Source: JADIYM01 sp964641945 (lineage in GTDB: Bacteria; Acidobacteriota; Blastocatellia; UBA7656; JADIYM01). Taken from it: DNA of 35,629 nucleotides. The position numbers and the translations under genes are program-made. Of the stretch, positions 19,088 through 27,158 are shown one piece after another. The notes beneath the pieces were generated by a model. That model ran no database searches, was not told the DNA's origin, and was given only the letters and a program-made list of their open reading frames with translations. The first letter of the stretch is position 1. Each line of letters opens with the position of its first letter. Where the stretch lies: NCBI GenBank assembly GCA_964641945.1, contig CAZXLQ010000009.1, positions 1 to 35,629 on the forward strand, in the 5' to 3' direction.

Positions 19088-19333
19088 TTAGATGACGTCG
19101 GTATTGGCGGGGTTGCCGTCGGTCTTGCCGTCGGCTACCTGCTTATCCTTGACATCGTCGTTGGCCTTGCCGTCGCCCTGCTTCTTGGCGCCGGCATCCT
19201 GCTTATCGCGCTTGGGGCTACCCTTGGCGTCAACAGGTTCCATCCACGAGCCGCGCTCGCCATCCCAATCGAATTCCTCGCCTTTCTCGATGATTCGATT
19301 GATGTAGCCGCGCTCTTTTGCGATATACCGCAT
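19088..19333 (-). CDS. Small hypothetical head-region protein
   Basis: 81 residues. The N-terminal half (YIAKERGYINRIIEKGEEFDWDGE, shown only in part here as YIAKERGYIN and EFDWDGE, then SWMEPV) looks like a small beta domain. The rest is low complexity, rich in Lys, Asp and Gly. ATG 19333 has a GGGGAT ribosome site about 6 bases upstream. Small proteins with this W-D-G-E...W-M-E-P pattern are common after cement protein genes in such phages. Function unknown. Confidence 0.75.
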   Translation of the reverse strand: MRYIAKERGYINRIIEKGEEFDWDGERGSWMEPVDAKGSPKRDKQDAGAKKQGDGKANDDVKDKQVADGKTDGNPANTDVI

Positions 19334-19361
19334 ATGCTATCCCCTATCGCTTTGAGCGCTG

Positions 19362-19790
19362 TTACTGGACCGAGAAGCCGGAGGCGGTGTACTGATGCGC
19401 CTCGACATCCTTGACCAGCATGGCGGTGTACTTGCCGGCGGTGGCCGCGGCATCCGTCACATAAGCGACGCGCAGATAGCGCTTGAGGCCGATCGGCAGA
19501 CGGATCTTGATGATCGTCGTGTCCTTGAGCAAGGCGGCCTTGGCGATGGCAGCGGACGCATAGGCGTCGATCGGCGAGGTGAACGCGCTGTCGACAGACG
19601 TCTGCAGCTTGAACTGCGTCGTCGCCATCGTGCCGGCAGCGGTCTCCTTGCACTGGATGACCAGGTACATTTCCTCGCCGATACCCTCGTCATGCGCTGC
19701 GCGCGTGTCGATGATGTCGGTCGATGCGGTGGCGCCGCTGGACGTGACGGCCTGCGCGTCCGAGAACTTGAGCAGAGAATCTACGAACAT
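19362..19790 (-). CDS. Capsid cement protein, Bbp16-like
   Basis: 142 residues, mostly beta-strand. The opening (FVDSLLKFSDAQAVTSSGAT, then STDIIDT) and LPIGLKRYLRVAYVT with a Thr/Ala-rich frame resemble Bbp16 of Bordetella phage BPP-1, a jelly-roll cement protein that locks capsid hexamers and pentamers together. Position directly downstream of the capsid gene matches BPP-1. An AAGGA ribosome site lies about 8 bases before ATG 19790. Confidence 0.85.
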   Translation of the reverse strand: MFVDSLLKFSDAQAVTSSGATASTDIIDTRAAHDEGIGEEMYLVIQCKETAAGTMATTQFKLQTSVDSAFTSPIDAYASAAIAKAALLKDTTIIKIRLPIGLKRYLRVAYVTDAAATAGKYTAMLVKDVEAHQYTASGFSVQ

Positions 19791-19825
19791 GATAATGATT
19801 CCTTGTAATGTTGGACGGTCGCGCC

Positions 19826-20860
19826 TTACGAAACGGCGGTCTCGGTGTTGAGGATCTGGTCACAGGTGCGAACCGGCACGCCCTGGAATTTCAGGACGCC
19901 GTTGTTCACGCTGCCAGGGGCGACGGTACCGAACTGGTTGATGCCGTCCTCGATCTTCAAGACGTTCTGCGTCTTGTCCATCGCAGCGACCGACAGCATT
20001 TCCTTGACCGTGCGGTTGGCGTAGAACGCGGCACGACCCATGCCCATAGCCGGGATGCGAGACATCGCACGAATCATCAGCTTGATCAGCGCGGTCGAAG
20101 CAGTCGGAGCTTGCGTGTTGTTCTGCGCGATCAGGTCAGCGACGCTGATATTGGCGATGCGCACGATGTAGCGCCAGTCACGCACCGACAGGCCAGCCTT
20201 CCATTTCCAGTGATCGGCATAGGCGCGGAAACGGTTGTTGTCGCCGTCGAAAGCGTCGATCTCGCCGAGATCCTTGTGCTCAAGACCCGCCTTGCTCCCC
20301 TTGGGGAAAATGCCGTGCACAGTGTTCTCGCCCCACACGACCAGCCATACCGAGGTGTTGTCGGACGAGCCACCAGCCTTGATCACGTTCTGACCGTTGC
20401 CGGCAGTCGACGACGAATAGCGCGGCGCCAGCCCGGTAAAGCGTTCCGGGTTGATGTTGACGTCGTTGTAGAACAGCGTCGACGCCATCGCCTGGTTCAT
20501 CGCCTCGAGGAAGGCTTGAGCCTCCGACAGGCGGAACGACGCGGTGTTGCCGTTCAGGTTGGCGATCTCGACGTCGACCTCGGCGCGAGCCTCAAGCAGG
20601 CCGGTCGCTTCATCGACCTGAGCGCGCACCGACTTGCTCGGAGGCACGCCCTTGTACAGTTGACGCCACACGACTTCCGGCAGTCCGGTGCGAATGGTCG
20701 TGCGGTGGCCGGTCGGCAGGTTGCCCTCGACGAACGGCATGTCGAGGAGGATCTCGTTGGTCTGCGAGAGCAGTTCGACGACGGTCGCGGTCTTGCCGTC
20801 CGGATCGAGGGATTTGGCTGCATCCAGCAGGGTCGGATGCGCAGTGCTCAGGATAGGCAT
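19826..20860 (-). CDS. Major capsid protein, BPP-1 Bbp17-like
   Basis: 344 residues. Features of this podovirus capsid family include the N-terminal PTLLDAAKSLDPDGK, NEILLDMPFVEGN, GLPEVVWRQLYKGVPPSKS and FYNDVNINPERFTGLAPRYSS segments. BPP-1 Bbp17 was shown by cryo-EM to have an HK97-like fold with altered strand connectivity; the same fold is expected here. AAGGA lies upstream of ATG 20860. Flanked by scaffold and cement genes, as expected for a head module. Confidence 0.92.
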   Translation of the reverse strand: MPILSTAHPTLLDAAKSLDPDGKTATVVELLSQTNEILLDMPFVEGNLPTGHRTTIRTGLPEVVWRQLYKGVPPSKSVRAQVDEATGLLEARAEVDVEIANLNGNTASFRLSEAQAFLEAMNQAMASTLFYNDVNINPERFTGLAPRYSSSTAGNGQNVIKAGGSSDNTSVWLVVWGENTVHGIFPKGSKAGLEHKDLGEIDAFDGDNNRFRAYADHWKWKAGLSVRDWRYIVRIANISVADLIAQNNTQAPTASTALIKLMIRAMSRIPAMGMGRAAFYANRTVKEMLSVAAMDKTQNVLKIEDGINQFGTVAPGSVNNGVLKFQGVPVRTCDQILNTETAVS

Positions 20861-20872
20861 GTCGGTTGTTCC

Positions 20873-21628
20873 TTATTGAGAGGGTTTGCCATACAGAATT
20901 TCGGCCGCGGTACGCTGCGCGCCGGCAGGGTTGCCACCGGTGACAATCGCGTCCTCGGCCATTGCTTTCCCGATCCGGGCAAACACGCGCACGAGCTCAG
21001 GGTGATTGCCGAGGCCAAGCCCTCGAGGGTTTTCGGCGCTGGGGTATCCGATCAGCGCGCGGAGTTCGTCGGTCGCGAACTTGTCGATGGCGCGCCGTGC
21101 AGCCTCGAGGTTCCCGGCCAGCGCATCGCCGCCGAGTTCCTTGTCGTTCTTGACATCCGAGACCCATGCCTCGAGTTGACCTGTCCACGCCGCACGGTTC
21201 TGCTCGGCAATGCGCTCGACGACCTTGGGCATCATCGTCTCGACCAGCTTCTGCGCGCCCTCGTTCGTCAGTTTGAGCTCGCGTGCAAGCGGCTCAAACG
21301 TTTCGACGAGTTGAGCGTCCAGCTGCTCGAAACCCTCCGGTGCCTTCAGTTCGTACTTTTCGGGCGCGCCCTCGTCGCCGTCCTTGCCATCCTTGCCGTC
21401 GCCGTCGTCCGACTTCTCGCCGTCGCCGGGTTTGGCATCAGGATTAGCATTTCCGTCGACCGCAGGATCGCCTTGCTTTGCCGCATCGGCGTTCGTTTGC
21501 GCACCTTCCGCTGGCTTGTCGGACGGTTGCCCGCCCAGCAAGGTCACATCCCGTGCGCTCGCCTGACCTTCACCTTGAGCCGGGTTTGCGGTGTTTTCCT
21601 GCCCGGCTGCTTGTTGATTGTCCGACAT
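20873..21628 (-). CDS. Capsid scaffold/assembly protein
   Basis: 251 residues. The first ~95 residues are a disordered stretch rich in Asp, Gly, Lys, Ala and Gln. A helical section follows (KYELKAPEGFEQLDAQLVE, then LAREL and LTNEGAQKLVE), with NHPELVRVFARIGKAMAED near the C-terminus. The KYELKxPEGF and NHPELVRxFxRIGKAxxED motifs are characteristic of phage scaffold proteins encoded just before the capsid gene; some databases label such proteins 'protease'. No catalytic triad is evident. It ends 12 bases before the capsid ATG. Confidence 0.85.
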   Translation of the reverse strand: MSDNQQAAGQENTANPAQGEGQASARDVTLLGGQPSDKPAEGAQTNADAAKQGDPAVDGNANPDAKPGDGEKSDDGDGKDGKDGDEGAPEKYELKAPEGFEQLDAQLVETFEPLARELKLTNEGAQKLVETMMPKVVERIAEQNRAAWTGQLEAWVSDVKNDKELGGDALAGNLEAARRAIDKFATDELRALIGYPSAENPRGLGLGNHPELVRVFARIGKAMAEDAIVTGGNPAGAQRTAAEILYGKPSQ

Positions 21629-21686
21629 CGAGAAATTCCTATTGATGAGATTTAGCCACTATATACCACAAATCGCATCGCGATAG

Positions 21687-21995
21687 TTAAACGCTATCGT
21701 CCCGCGATTCCTTGAGCATGAGCACGTAGGCGTCCGGCTCGACGTCGTTCAGGTCGGCCAGGAGCTTTAGGCCAATGTTGCGCATGCCCTCGTTGAAAAA
21801 CGTCTGCGAGTTCCCGGTCATGCTCGACTTGAACACGCCGCAGTCGGCCAGCAGTCGCCAGTAGAAGCGCCGGCCGCGCTTGTCCGACAGGATCCATTTG
21901 AGATCGTCCTCGGCGCGGGCGGCGCGAGTCTTTTCGCGCTTTCCCGCCTCGGCGATCTCGGCCTCGTCGGCCGCGTTGTTCTGCTGCTTTGCCAT
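21687..21995 (-). CDS. Bbp19-like phage protein
   Basis: 102 residues. The core RRFYWRLLADCGVFKSSMTG, TFFNEGMRNIGLKLL is the conserved block of the Bbp19 family, named after the BPP-1 gene. The N-terminus is charged and helical, rich in Ala, Glu and Lys. Its ATG directly abuts the portal stop. Found between portal and scaffold in related phages; the molecular role is unknown, though a structural or assembly task is likely. Confidence 0.85.
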   Translation of the reverse strand: MAKQQNNAADEAEIAEAGKREKTRAARAEDDLKWILSDKRGRRFYWRLLADCGVFKSSMTGNSQTFFNEGMRNIGLKLLADLNDVEPDAYVLMLKESRDDSV

Positions 21996-23669
21996 TTACA
22001 CGGGAACTCCGGTCAATCCAGAAGCGATACGGGTCAGCGCGTTGTCGCTGCTGGTGTCTGTTTTTGACAACAGTTCAGCGCCCTGCGCGGCGACCATGCC
22101 CATCTGCGCGGCCTGTGCCGCCGCGGCCTGCTGAGCGCGCGCCTCGCGCGCGGCATTGGCGTCGTCGACCGGCACGATGATCTTGGGAGGAGCACCGACG
22201 ATCTCGCCGTATGCGTCGATCATCTCGTCCGTGTCGAGGCGATCGAGCGCCTCCGGCTTGACCGCGGAGATGTTGCCGACGAACGACGCAAACCGCTCGA
22301 TCGAGGACGCACCGACAAGCTTCTGCGCCTGCGCAATGATCGACGTGTATTCGACCTTGAGTTCCATGTCCTGCAGGTCCTCCGGAGCCGGCGGCAGCAT
22401 GCCGCGCTTGGCCATGATGTCGAATACGCGGTCGATCGTCGGCTCGAGCGCCTCGTCGTTCATGCGCTCGAGGACCGGGCCGAGCATCAAAAGCTTTTCC
22501 TCGTGGCGCTCGGCGATCTCCTCGGCCGTGCGCGGCTGCACGCCCGGCATGTTCTGGATCATCAGGAACAGGTCGGCGAAGAACACTCGATTGATCCGGT
22601 TCTCGATGAACTGGATGTCCTGCGATAGCTCGGCGATGCGCGGGTCGATCTGGTAGGCCGGCGTGAAACCCTGCTGCCCCTGGTTGACGTCGACATAGTT
22701 GATGTCGCCAGGCAGGATCGAGGCGCGGAGATTGCGCATCGACGACGGCGCATTCATGGGCGGACGCACCAGCTTGTCGAGCGCCTCGGCCTTGCGCCGC
22801 TCCTCGATCTGCAGTTGCTTGACGTCGCCCAGCGCCTCCATGCCCGGCGACGATCCATAGACGTCCTCGCCAGTCAGATCCCAGCGCGGCGCGAGGATCG
22901 GGAACGTGTCGAACCCGGACTCGGAGAGCACCTTGTTTTCGTTCGTGCCCTTCTCGTAGTAGATCGAGCCGAATCGCTTGAACCGCGCCTCGAACTTGCT
23001 ACCATCGAACTGCTCATTCGGCTCGACCGCATGGACGACGTCGATCCACGAATTGTAGTCGCCACGGTCGAGCAGGTTCTGCACGGCCGCCGAGCAGTTG
23101 GCCTTGCCGAAACGCTGCGCCATCTGGCGCGTCGTCATCTGGAACTCGCGGATGCAGGTATCGACATTCAGGCGCGCGGAGTTCGCCAGCATGTAGGATC
23201 CGATCGGGAACGGGTAGAAGCGCACGACGTCCTCGTCATCCTCGAGCGCGGCCATCGCGTGCGTGCCGTACAGGCCGATGTCGTGATAGAGCATCGGCAT
23301 GACGTTGTAGAAATTCGACTTCGACAGCACGGCGCGCATGCGCATCGTGACGTCGTAGAGCCACTCCTTGACCGGCGCGAACTCGTTGAGATCCGGGTCC
23401 GGCGTCTGAAGCAGGAACCACGGCCGCGACGGTGACGTGATGCCGCCCATCATGCCCGAGCGCAGAGTGCGCAGCGCCAGCGTCGCCGTCGAATTGATGA
23501 TCCTTCCGTTGCGCTTGTCGCCCTTATTGCGGTCGGTCGCAATGAACCGGGCCGAGCGCGGCGAAATGTACTCGTTGAGCTCGCGCCAATGCGTGATGAA
23601 CGACGAGCGCTCGAGATCAAGCTGCGCGCGGCGTTCATCCAGCCGCTGGCGTAGGCTCTGGTTCATCAT
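21996..23669 (-). CDS. Portal protein (podovirus head-tail connector)
   Basis: 557 residues, normal for the family. The N-terminus shows the podovirus portal signature: RRAQLDLERSSFITHWRELN, YISPR, GRIINSTATLALRTLRSGMM, GGITSPSRPWFLL. The middle has VYGSSPGMEALGDVKQLQ, and the C-terminal part is Ala/Gln-rich and probably forms the barrel. Twelve copies form the ring through which DNA enters and leaves. Located downstream of the terminase genes, with two small genes in between. Confidence 0.95.
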   Translation of the reverse strand: MMNQSLRQRLDERRAQLDLERSSFITHWRELNEYISPRSARFIATDRNKGDKRNGRIINSTATLALRTLRSGMMGGITSPSRPWFLLQTPDPDLNEFAPVKEWLYDVTMRMRAVLSKSNFYNVMPMLYHDIGLYGTHAMAALEDDEDVVRFYPFPIGSYMLANSARLNVDTCIREFQMTTRQMAQRFGKANCSAAVQNLLDRGDYNSWIDVVHAVEPNEQFDGSKFEARFKRFGSIYYEKGTNENKVLSESGFDTFPILAPRWDLTGEDVYGSSPGMEALGDVKQLQIEERRKAEALDKLVRPPMNAPSSMRNLRASILPGDINYVDVNQGQQGFTPAYQIDPRIAELSQDIQFIENRINRVFFADLFLMIQNMPGVQPRTAEEIAERHEEKLLMLGPVLERMNDEALEPTIDRVFDIMAKRGMLPPAPEDLQDMELKVEYTSIIAQAQKLVGASSIERFASFVGNISAVKPEALDRLDTDEMIDAYGEIVGAPPKIIVPVDDANAAREARAQQAAAAQAAQMGMVAAQGAELLSKTDTSSDNALTRIASGLTGVPV

Positions 23670-23674
23670 GGTCG

Positions 23675-23890
23675 TTACGCGCCGAGCAGGACTTTCTGGA
23701 CAGTCGGAGCCTGCGACGTGTCGCCGAGCGCGCTGGTCAGCATGGTCGATTTCTGGCCTTCAGCGGAACGGATGCGACGACGTTCACGGTCGCGAGCCTC
23801 AGTCACCTGCACCTCGTCGACGGTCGGAGCGGCCGGCGGGGGCGGGGGCGGCGGCGGAGGAGTCGGGGCTTTCGGGGTGGACATGCACAT
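23675..23890 (-). CDS. Small proline-rich phage protein
   Basis: 71 residues. A run of nine consecutive prolines (residues about 11-19) is followed by a charged segment (EARDRERRRIRSAEG) and a Thr/Leu-containing tail ending KVLLGA. Such short poly-Pro proteins are common between terminase and portal genes of podoviruses; their function is not known. AGGGA precedes ATG 23890. The C-terminal TLLG/VLLG type ending resembles that of related proteins. The stop is 5 bases before the portal ATG. Confidence 0.82.
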   Translation of the reverse strand: MCMSTPKAPTPPPPPPPPPAAPTVDEVQVTEARDRERRRIRSAEGQKSTMLTSALGDTSQAPTVQKVLLGA

Positions 23891-23900
23891 GGTCGATTCC

Positions 23901-24209
23901 CTAGTAGGTCAGGATGGCGTATAGCCACATGAGGTAAGAAAGGACGCACAAGGCGATCGAGGCGAGACTCAGGACGCGAGCACGAAAGAGCATCGCGTGC
24001 ATTTTGCTGCCGCCATCCGAGGACATCGCCGCGAACGACTCGCCGAAATAGCCGCAGGCCAGCGTCAGAACGCCAAACATGATGCCGAGCACTTCGATGC
24101 CGCGGTATCCGCCGAGACCGTTCAGCCACGTCAGGACGTTCAGCAGGATCGCCAGAAGCGTGATCGCCCAGCCAATCAATGCAGCGTTGAGCGCGCGGTT
24201 GTAGTCCAT
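23901..24209 (-). CDS. Small membrane protein, three predicted spans
   Basis: 102 residues from ATG 24209, chosen because GGAG lies about 8 bases upstream; an in-frame extension to 24263 lacks a clear ribosome site. Three hydrophobic segments: about residues 8-28 (LIGWAITLLAILLNVLTWL), 38-55 (VLGIMFGVLTLACGYF) and 80-100 (LASIALCVLSYLMWLYAIL). A Ser/Gly/Lys loop joins the last two. I do not recognise a family. A membrane protein inside the packaging block is unusual; it could be an exclusion or superinfection factor, but that is speculation. Confidence 0.75.
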   Translation of the reverse strand: MDYNRALNAALIGWAITLLAILLNVLTWLNGLGGYRGIEVLGIMFGVLTLACGYFGESFAAMSSDGGSKMHAMLFRARVLSLASIALCVLSYLMWLYAILTY

Positions 24210-24266
24210 GACTATCACTCCATTGTATGGTGAGATTTTAGCTATCAGATCGGATATTACCATCAG

Positions 24267-25808
24267 TTAAGCATAAGGATCGTATTCGACGGCGATGCCG
24301 CCGCCGGTCGCGCGGCCGTGCGGATCGTACTCGTAGGCCATCGCGCCCTTTTCGCGCAAGCCGACGATCTCGTCGAGCAGGCGCTCGCCCTGCGTGCGCG
24401 GCGTTACCGGCCATGCGAACGTGAGGCCGAGCGCGTCGGCAAGGTCAGGCGATTCACCTATCTCCTCGCGGATCTCCTCTTTCTCGGACAGGCGGAACTT
24501 GTCGCCCTGATAGCGGTATGTCAGCGCGCACAATTCGACCTCGAGATCCTGAATGTCCGGCAATGCCCCGCCCTGATCCTTGATCCACTTCGCCATCTCG
24601 AACGCCATCTCGCTGCGCTTGTTGAAGTAGCGCGGATCGGTCGCGCGGCCGGAGAACTGGACCTCGTGCACCACGTAGCCAAGCTGCCGCAGCCGGTCGA
24701 TCACGCCAGCGCCATAGCCGCCCGTACCGTCGACAAAAATTGCATCCGCGCCCCACTTGTCGGCAGCTCTCGCCACCTGGTCGGCGACGAGCATGGTGTC
24801 TGGAATTCGCAACACTTTGGGTTTGAAGGCGACGAGACCCTGCCGGGGGAAAATGACTGTGCGGTCGGATCCCTGCCGCGCGACGTCAACACCGAGGATC
24901 TTGGCTGCATAGCCGTATTGCTGCGGGTTGTAGTGGCGCCTGGTCGAGCGCTCATAATCCTCGGGTCCAAGCAGGGCGTTTGCCGCGGTCTCGGGGAACA
25001 CGCCGCGCACGCGCACGCGCACGAAGTCGCTGTCCTCACCGTAGTCGTCGACCCATTTCTGCAGCTGCGCCTTGTTGGTCATCTTGACCGTGCGACTGTC
25101 AATCTGGCGCGTGACCCAGCGATGCCGGAAGCGCCGGAAACAGTCGCGGAACCGGCCGGTGTTCTTGGTCGGGTTGCCGAAGCAACACCAGATGATCTCG
25201 GTCCCCTCGTCGGTCAGCGCACCCTCTGACACTTCCCAGATCAGGTCAGGGATGGCAGAGGCCTCGTCGAACACAAGCAGGATCCGCTTGCCCTTGTTGT
25301 GCAGGCCAGCGAATGCCTCGGTGTTGCGTTCCGACCACGGCACCATGTCGATGCGCCACGTCTTTTCATGGTCGGGATCCTTGGAGAACAGCGCCGTCGC
25401 CGTGAGCTCGAACCAGTCGCGCGTAATGCACAGGCGGAACCACTTCGCCAACTCCGCCCAGGTCTTGGTCTTTAGCTGATTCTCGGTGTTGGCCGTGACG
25501 ACGCCCTTGGTGTCCTCGAACGTCGAGACCGCCCACAGGATGATGAACGACACGAGCGCCGACTTGCCGATGCCGTGCCCGGACGCGACCGCGATCTGTA
25601 TCGCTTCCTGCACGTCGATCTCGCCGGCCTTGAGCCGGCGGCCGATGTCCTCGAGCGTCTCGCGCTGCCAGTCGTCAGGCCCGTCGAATTCGGCGAGCTC
25701 ACCCTCGCCCCAATCGAACGCATACATGACGAACCCGAGCGGATCATGCGTGAACTGCGCGACGTCCTCGATCAGCGCATTCTCAAGTTCGCGGCGCGGG
25801 TCAGTCAT
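24267..25808 (-). CDS. terL: Terminase large subunit
   Basis: 513 residues from ATG 25808 (an extension to a GTG at 25880 is possible but less like the family start). ATPase: Walker A GHGIGKS (77-83), Walker B VFDEASA (DEA 181-183), GNPTKN as coupling motif (about 212-217). RNase H-like nuclease: Asp308 in GVDVARQGSDR, Asp360 in FVDGTGGYG, and Asp458 in DLADALGL as the third acid. It cuts concatemeric DNA and drives it into the prohead through the portal. Starts 89 bases after the small subunit stop. Confidence 0.96.
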   Translation of the reverse strand: MTDPRRELENALIEDVAQFTHDPLGFVMYAFDWGEGELAEFDGPDDWQRETLEDIGRRLKAGEIDVQEAIQIAVASGHGIGKSALVSFIILWAVSTFEDTKGVVTANTENQLKTKTWAELAKWFRLCITRDWFELTATALFSKDPDHEKTWRIDMVPWSERNTEAFAGLHNKGKRILLVFDEASAIPDLIWEVSEGALTDEGTEIIWCCFGNPTKNTGRFRDCFRRFRHRWVTRQIDSRTVKMTNKAQLQKWVDDYGEDSDFVRVRVRGVFPETAANALLGPEDYERSTRRHYNPQQYGYAAKILGVDVARQGSDRTVIFPRQGLVAFKPKVLRIPDTMLVADQVARAADKWGADAIFVDGTGGYGAGVIDRLRQLGYVVHEVQFSGRATDPRYFNKRSEMAFEMAKWIKDQGGALPDIQDLEVELCALTYRYQGDKFRLSEKEEIREEIGESPDLADALGLTFAWPVTPRTQGERLLDEIVGLREKGAMAYEYDPHGRATGGGIAVEYDPYA

Positions 25809-25896
25809 AGGCGCCGCCACCATCCACGCACGCGCCGGCACCCTTCCCACACGAAGAACAGCGCAGTCGTGCAAACCCACAAAAATGCTTTACGGA

Positions 25897-26451
25897 TCAC
25901 TCCCCTTTCCCCTTCGCGCGACGACGCGCCTTGTCCATCCGGGCAGCGAGGCCTGTCTCGTCCTTGATCTCGACGACGTCCGTGAACAGCTTGAGGTGCT
26001 TTCCCAGCATCTCGAGCGAGCGCTCTTTCGCGAACTTGATCGTGAAATTGCCGTTCTTGTCCCAGCCCCAGCCGACAATCGCGCGCCGGGCATCTTCTGG
26101 CAGTTTGTGGAAGTCTTGCGGCGAGTGAATGTCCTTGTAGACCTCGGGATCAATGTTCGCCATGCGAGTGATTTCAAGCAGTGTGCGCTGCGCATCCCAC
26201 TTGAGATCCGACACCATTCCTTGCGTCCGACGGTTGATCTCGGCCTTGATTCCAGTTTTTTCTAGCAACTGGCTTCCGATCTTCCCTGCAGATTTCTCGC
26301 TGTAGCCGGCCTGAATCGCCGCCTGAGTCGCGTTTCGATGCGTCAGGTAGTAGGCCACGAACATTTCCTGTTTTTGCGTCAGCGGCCGTTTTGACGCTTT
26401 CTCGGCCATGTCCTCGAATTCCATAGTCTGGTCCAGGTTCCACACCATCAT
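25897..26451 (-). CDS. terS: Terminase small subunit
   Basis: 184 residues. Contains the terminase-2 family pattern: LTQKQEMFVAYYL, then NATQAAIQAGYSEKSAG, an HTH-like DNA-recognition region with the conserved GYS, followed by QLLEKTGIKAEINRR. The remainder is helical and ends in a basic tail (ARMDKARRRAKGKGE). It recognises phage DNA and recruits the large subunit, encoded just downstream. ATG 26451 overlaps the RusA stop (ATGA); internal Met codons at 26424 or 26409 are alternative starts. Confidence 0.92.
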   Translation of the reverse strand: MMVWNLDQTMEFEDMAEKASKRPLTQKQEMFVAYYLTHRNATQAAIQAGYSEKSAGKIGSQLLEKTGIKAEINRRTQGMVSDLKWDAQRTLLEITRMANIDPEVYKDIHSPQDFHKLPEDARRAIVGWGWDKNGNFTIKFAKERSLEMLGKHLKLFTDVVEIKDETGLAARMDKARRRAKGKGE

Positions 26452-26909
26452 GCGGTTTTATCATCATTGTACGCAAGGATCCGCAATTCGACCCTGCCAC
26501 CCTTGACGACATCGCCCCACTCGAACACCTCGCGCCGGATCACGCGGTTGCTGTCGTCGACCCATAGCCCGGCCATCGTCAGCGCATCGGCCAGGGTCTT
26601 GCGCACGTTGTCGCTGTCCCTCGCCCGGCGATCCGGCGGGAAGAATCGCCACTCGGCCACGAGCGGCCCCTCGAGCCGACGCTTTCCCTGCTGCTGCGCG
26701 AGCGCGATGTTCACCTGCGCCCGATAGGTCTGTGCTGCGTCGCTGAGATAGTGCCCACGCTTGCCATGCCTCACGGCATGGTTGCCGGTTGCCCCGGCAG
26801 GTGGATAAGGAAGGATGATCGATAGGATTTCTTTACAGATTCCGATGCGGTTTTCAGCATCCGATGCAACTGCCCCTCCATCCTGCCATATCGCATCATT
26901 GCCGTCCAC
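26448..26909 (-). CDS. rusA: RusA-type Holliday junction resolvase
   Basis: 153 residues from GTG 26909. The family features are LPYPPAGATGNH near the N-terminus, FFPPDRRARDSDNVRKTLAD with the catalytic D-x-DN acids, and AGLWVDDSNRVIRR. RusA cuts four-way junctions, resolving branched phage DNA before packaging. The frame stays open up to 27092, but that upstream part is a translation of the CGTAT repeat cluster, so a late start is preferred; the exact start is uncertain. AGGG is 8-9 bases upstream of the GTG, inside an inverted repeat. Confidence 0.88.
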   Translation of the reverse strand: MDGNDAIWQDGGAVASDAENRIGICKEILSIILPYPPAGATGNHAVRHGKRGHYLSDAAQTYRAQVNIALAQQQGKRRLEGPLVAEWRFFPPDRRARDSDNVRKTLADALTMAGLWVDDSNRVIRREVFEWGDVVKGGRVELRILAYNDDKTA

Positions 26910-26936
26910 GGGGTTATCCCTAAAGGGATAAACCCC
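26910..26936. promoter_or_regulatory. Inverted repeat before rusA
   Basis: Arms TTATCCC (26914-26920) and GGGATAA (26925-26931) around TAAA, extended outward by GGGG and CCCC with one bulged base. It immediately precedes the chosen rusA start and contains its putative ribosome site on the minus strand. It could be an operator or a hairpin that masks translation start. Confidence 0.55.
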
Positions 26937-26941
26937 CCCGG

Positions 26942-27081
26942 CAATACGGGCCGTATTTGAGCGTATTGATTGCGTCGATACGGAAATTTTCTTTATTTTC
27001 AATGACTTACCTTTGAGCGTATTGGGCCGTATCGGGTTTGCAAATACTGCCGTATTGATGCGTATTGGCGTGACGATACGG
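26942..27081. repeat. Cluster of nine CGTAT-core repeats (iteron- or operator-like)
   Basis: Nine octamers close to SCGTATYG lie within 140 bp. Forward: 26951, 26961, 27027, 27017, 27050 and 27060. Reverse: 26942-26949, 26976-26983 and 27074-27081. GCGTATTG occurs three times exactly (26961, 27017, 27060), and the 13-mer TTTGAGCGTATTG occurs twice (26956-26968, 27012-27024). The region is AT-rich against the genome average and lies between the methyltransferase and rusA/terminase genes. It could be a replication origin, a multi-site operator or a packaging signal. Confidence 0.8.
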
Positions 27082-27085
27082 TCAC
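27070..27085. promoter_or_regulatory. 16-bp dyad GTGAC-N6-GTCAC, operator-like
   Basis: Perfect 5-base arms GTGAC (27070-27074) and GTCAC (27081-27085) flank GATACG, so the last CGTAT repeat sits in the centre. Its size suits a dimeric repressor or activator. On the minus strand just upstream, TGTAAC occurs twice at a 10-base interval (between about 27100 and 27115), one helical turn. Confidence 0.5.
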
Positions 27086-27158
27086 ATTTCATTATTTTCG
27101 TTACAGTTTGTTACAAAAAAGATTGATGATTAATTGGCATCGTGGCGGTTTTGCAACA

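Noticed and set aside
19808..21655. Long plus-strand open frame (615 codons) opposite capsid and scaffold genes
   Set aside because: Antisense shadow of well-supported structural genes; no recognisable domain.
26796..26815. DnaA-box-like TTATCCACC near the repeat cluster
   Set aside because: It lies inside the conserved RusA coding sequence (LPYPP), is a single imperfect copy and differs from the consensus at the end.
26910..27092. N-terminal extension of RusA through the CGTAT repeats
   Set aside because: The product merely translates the DNA repeats, and RusA proteins start close to the LPYPP segment.
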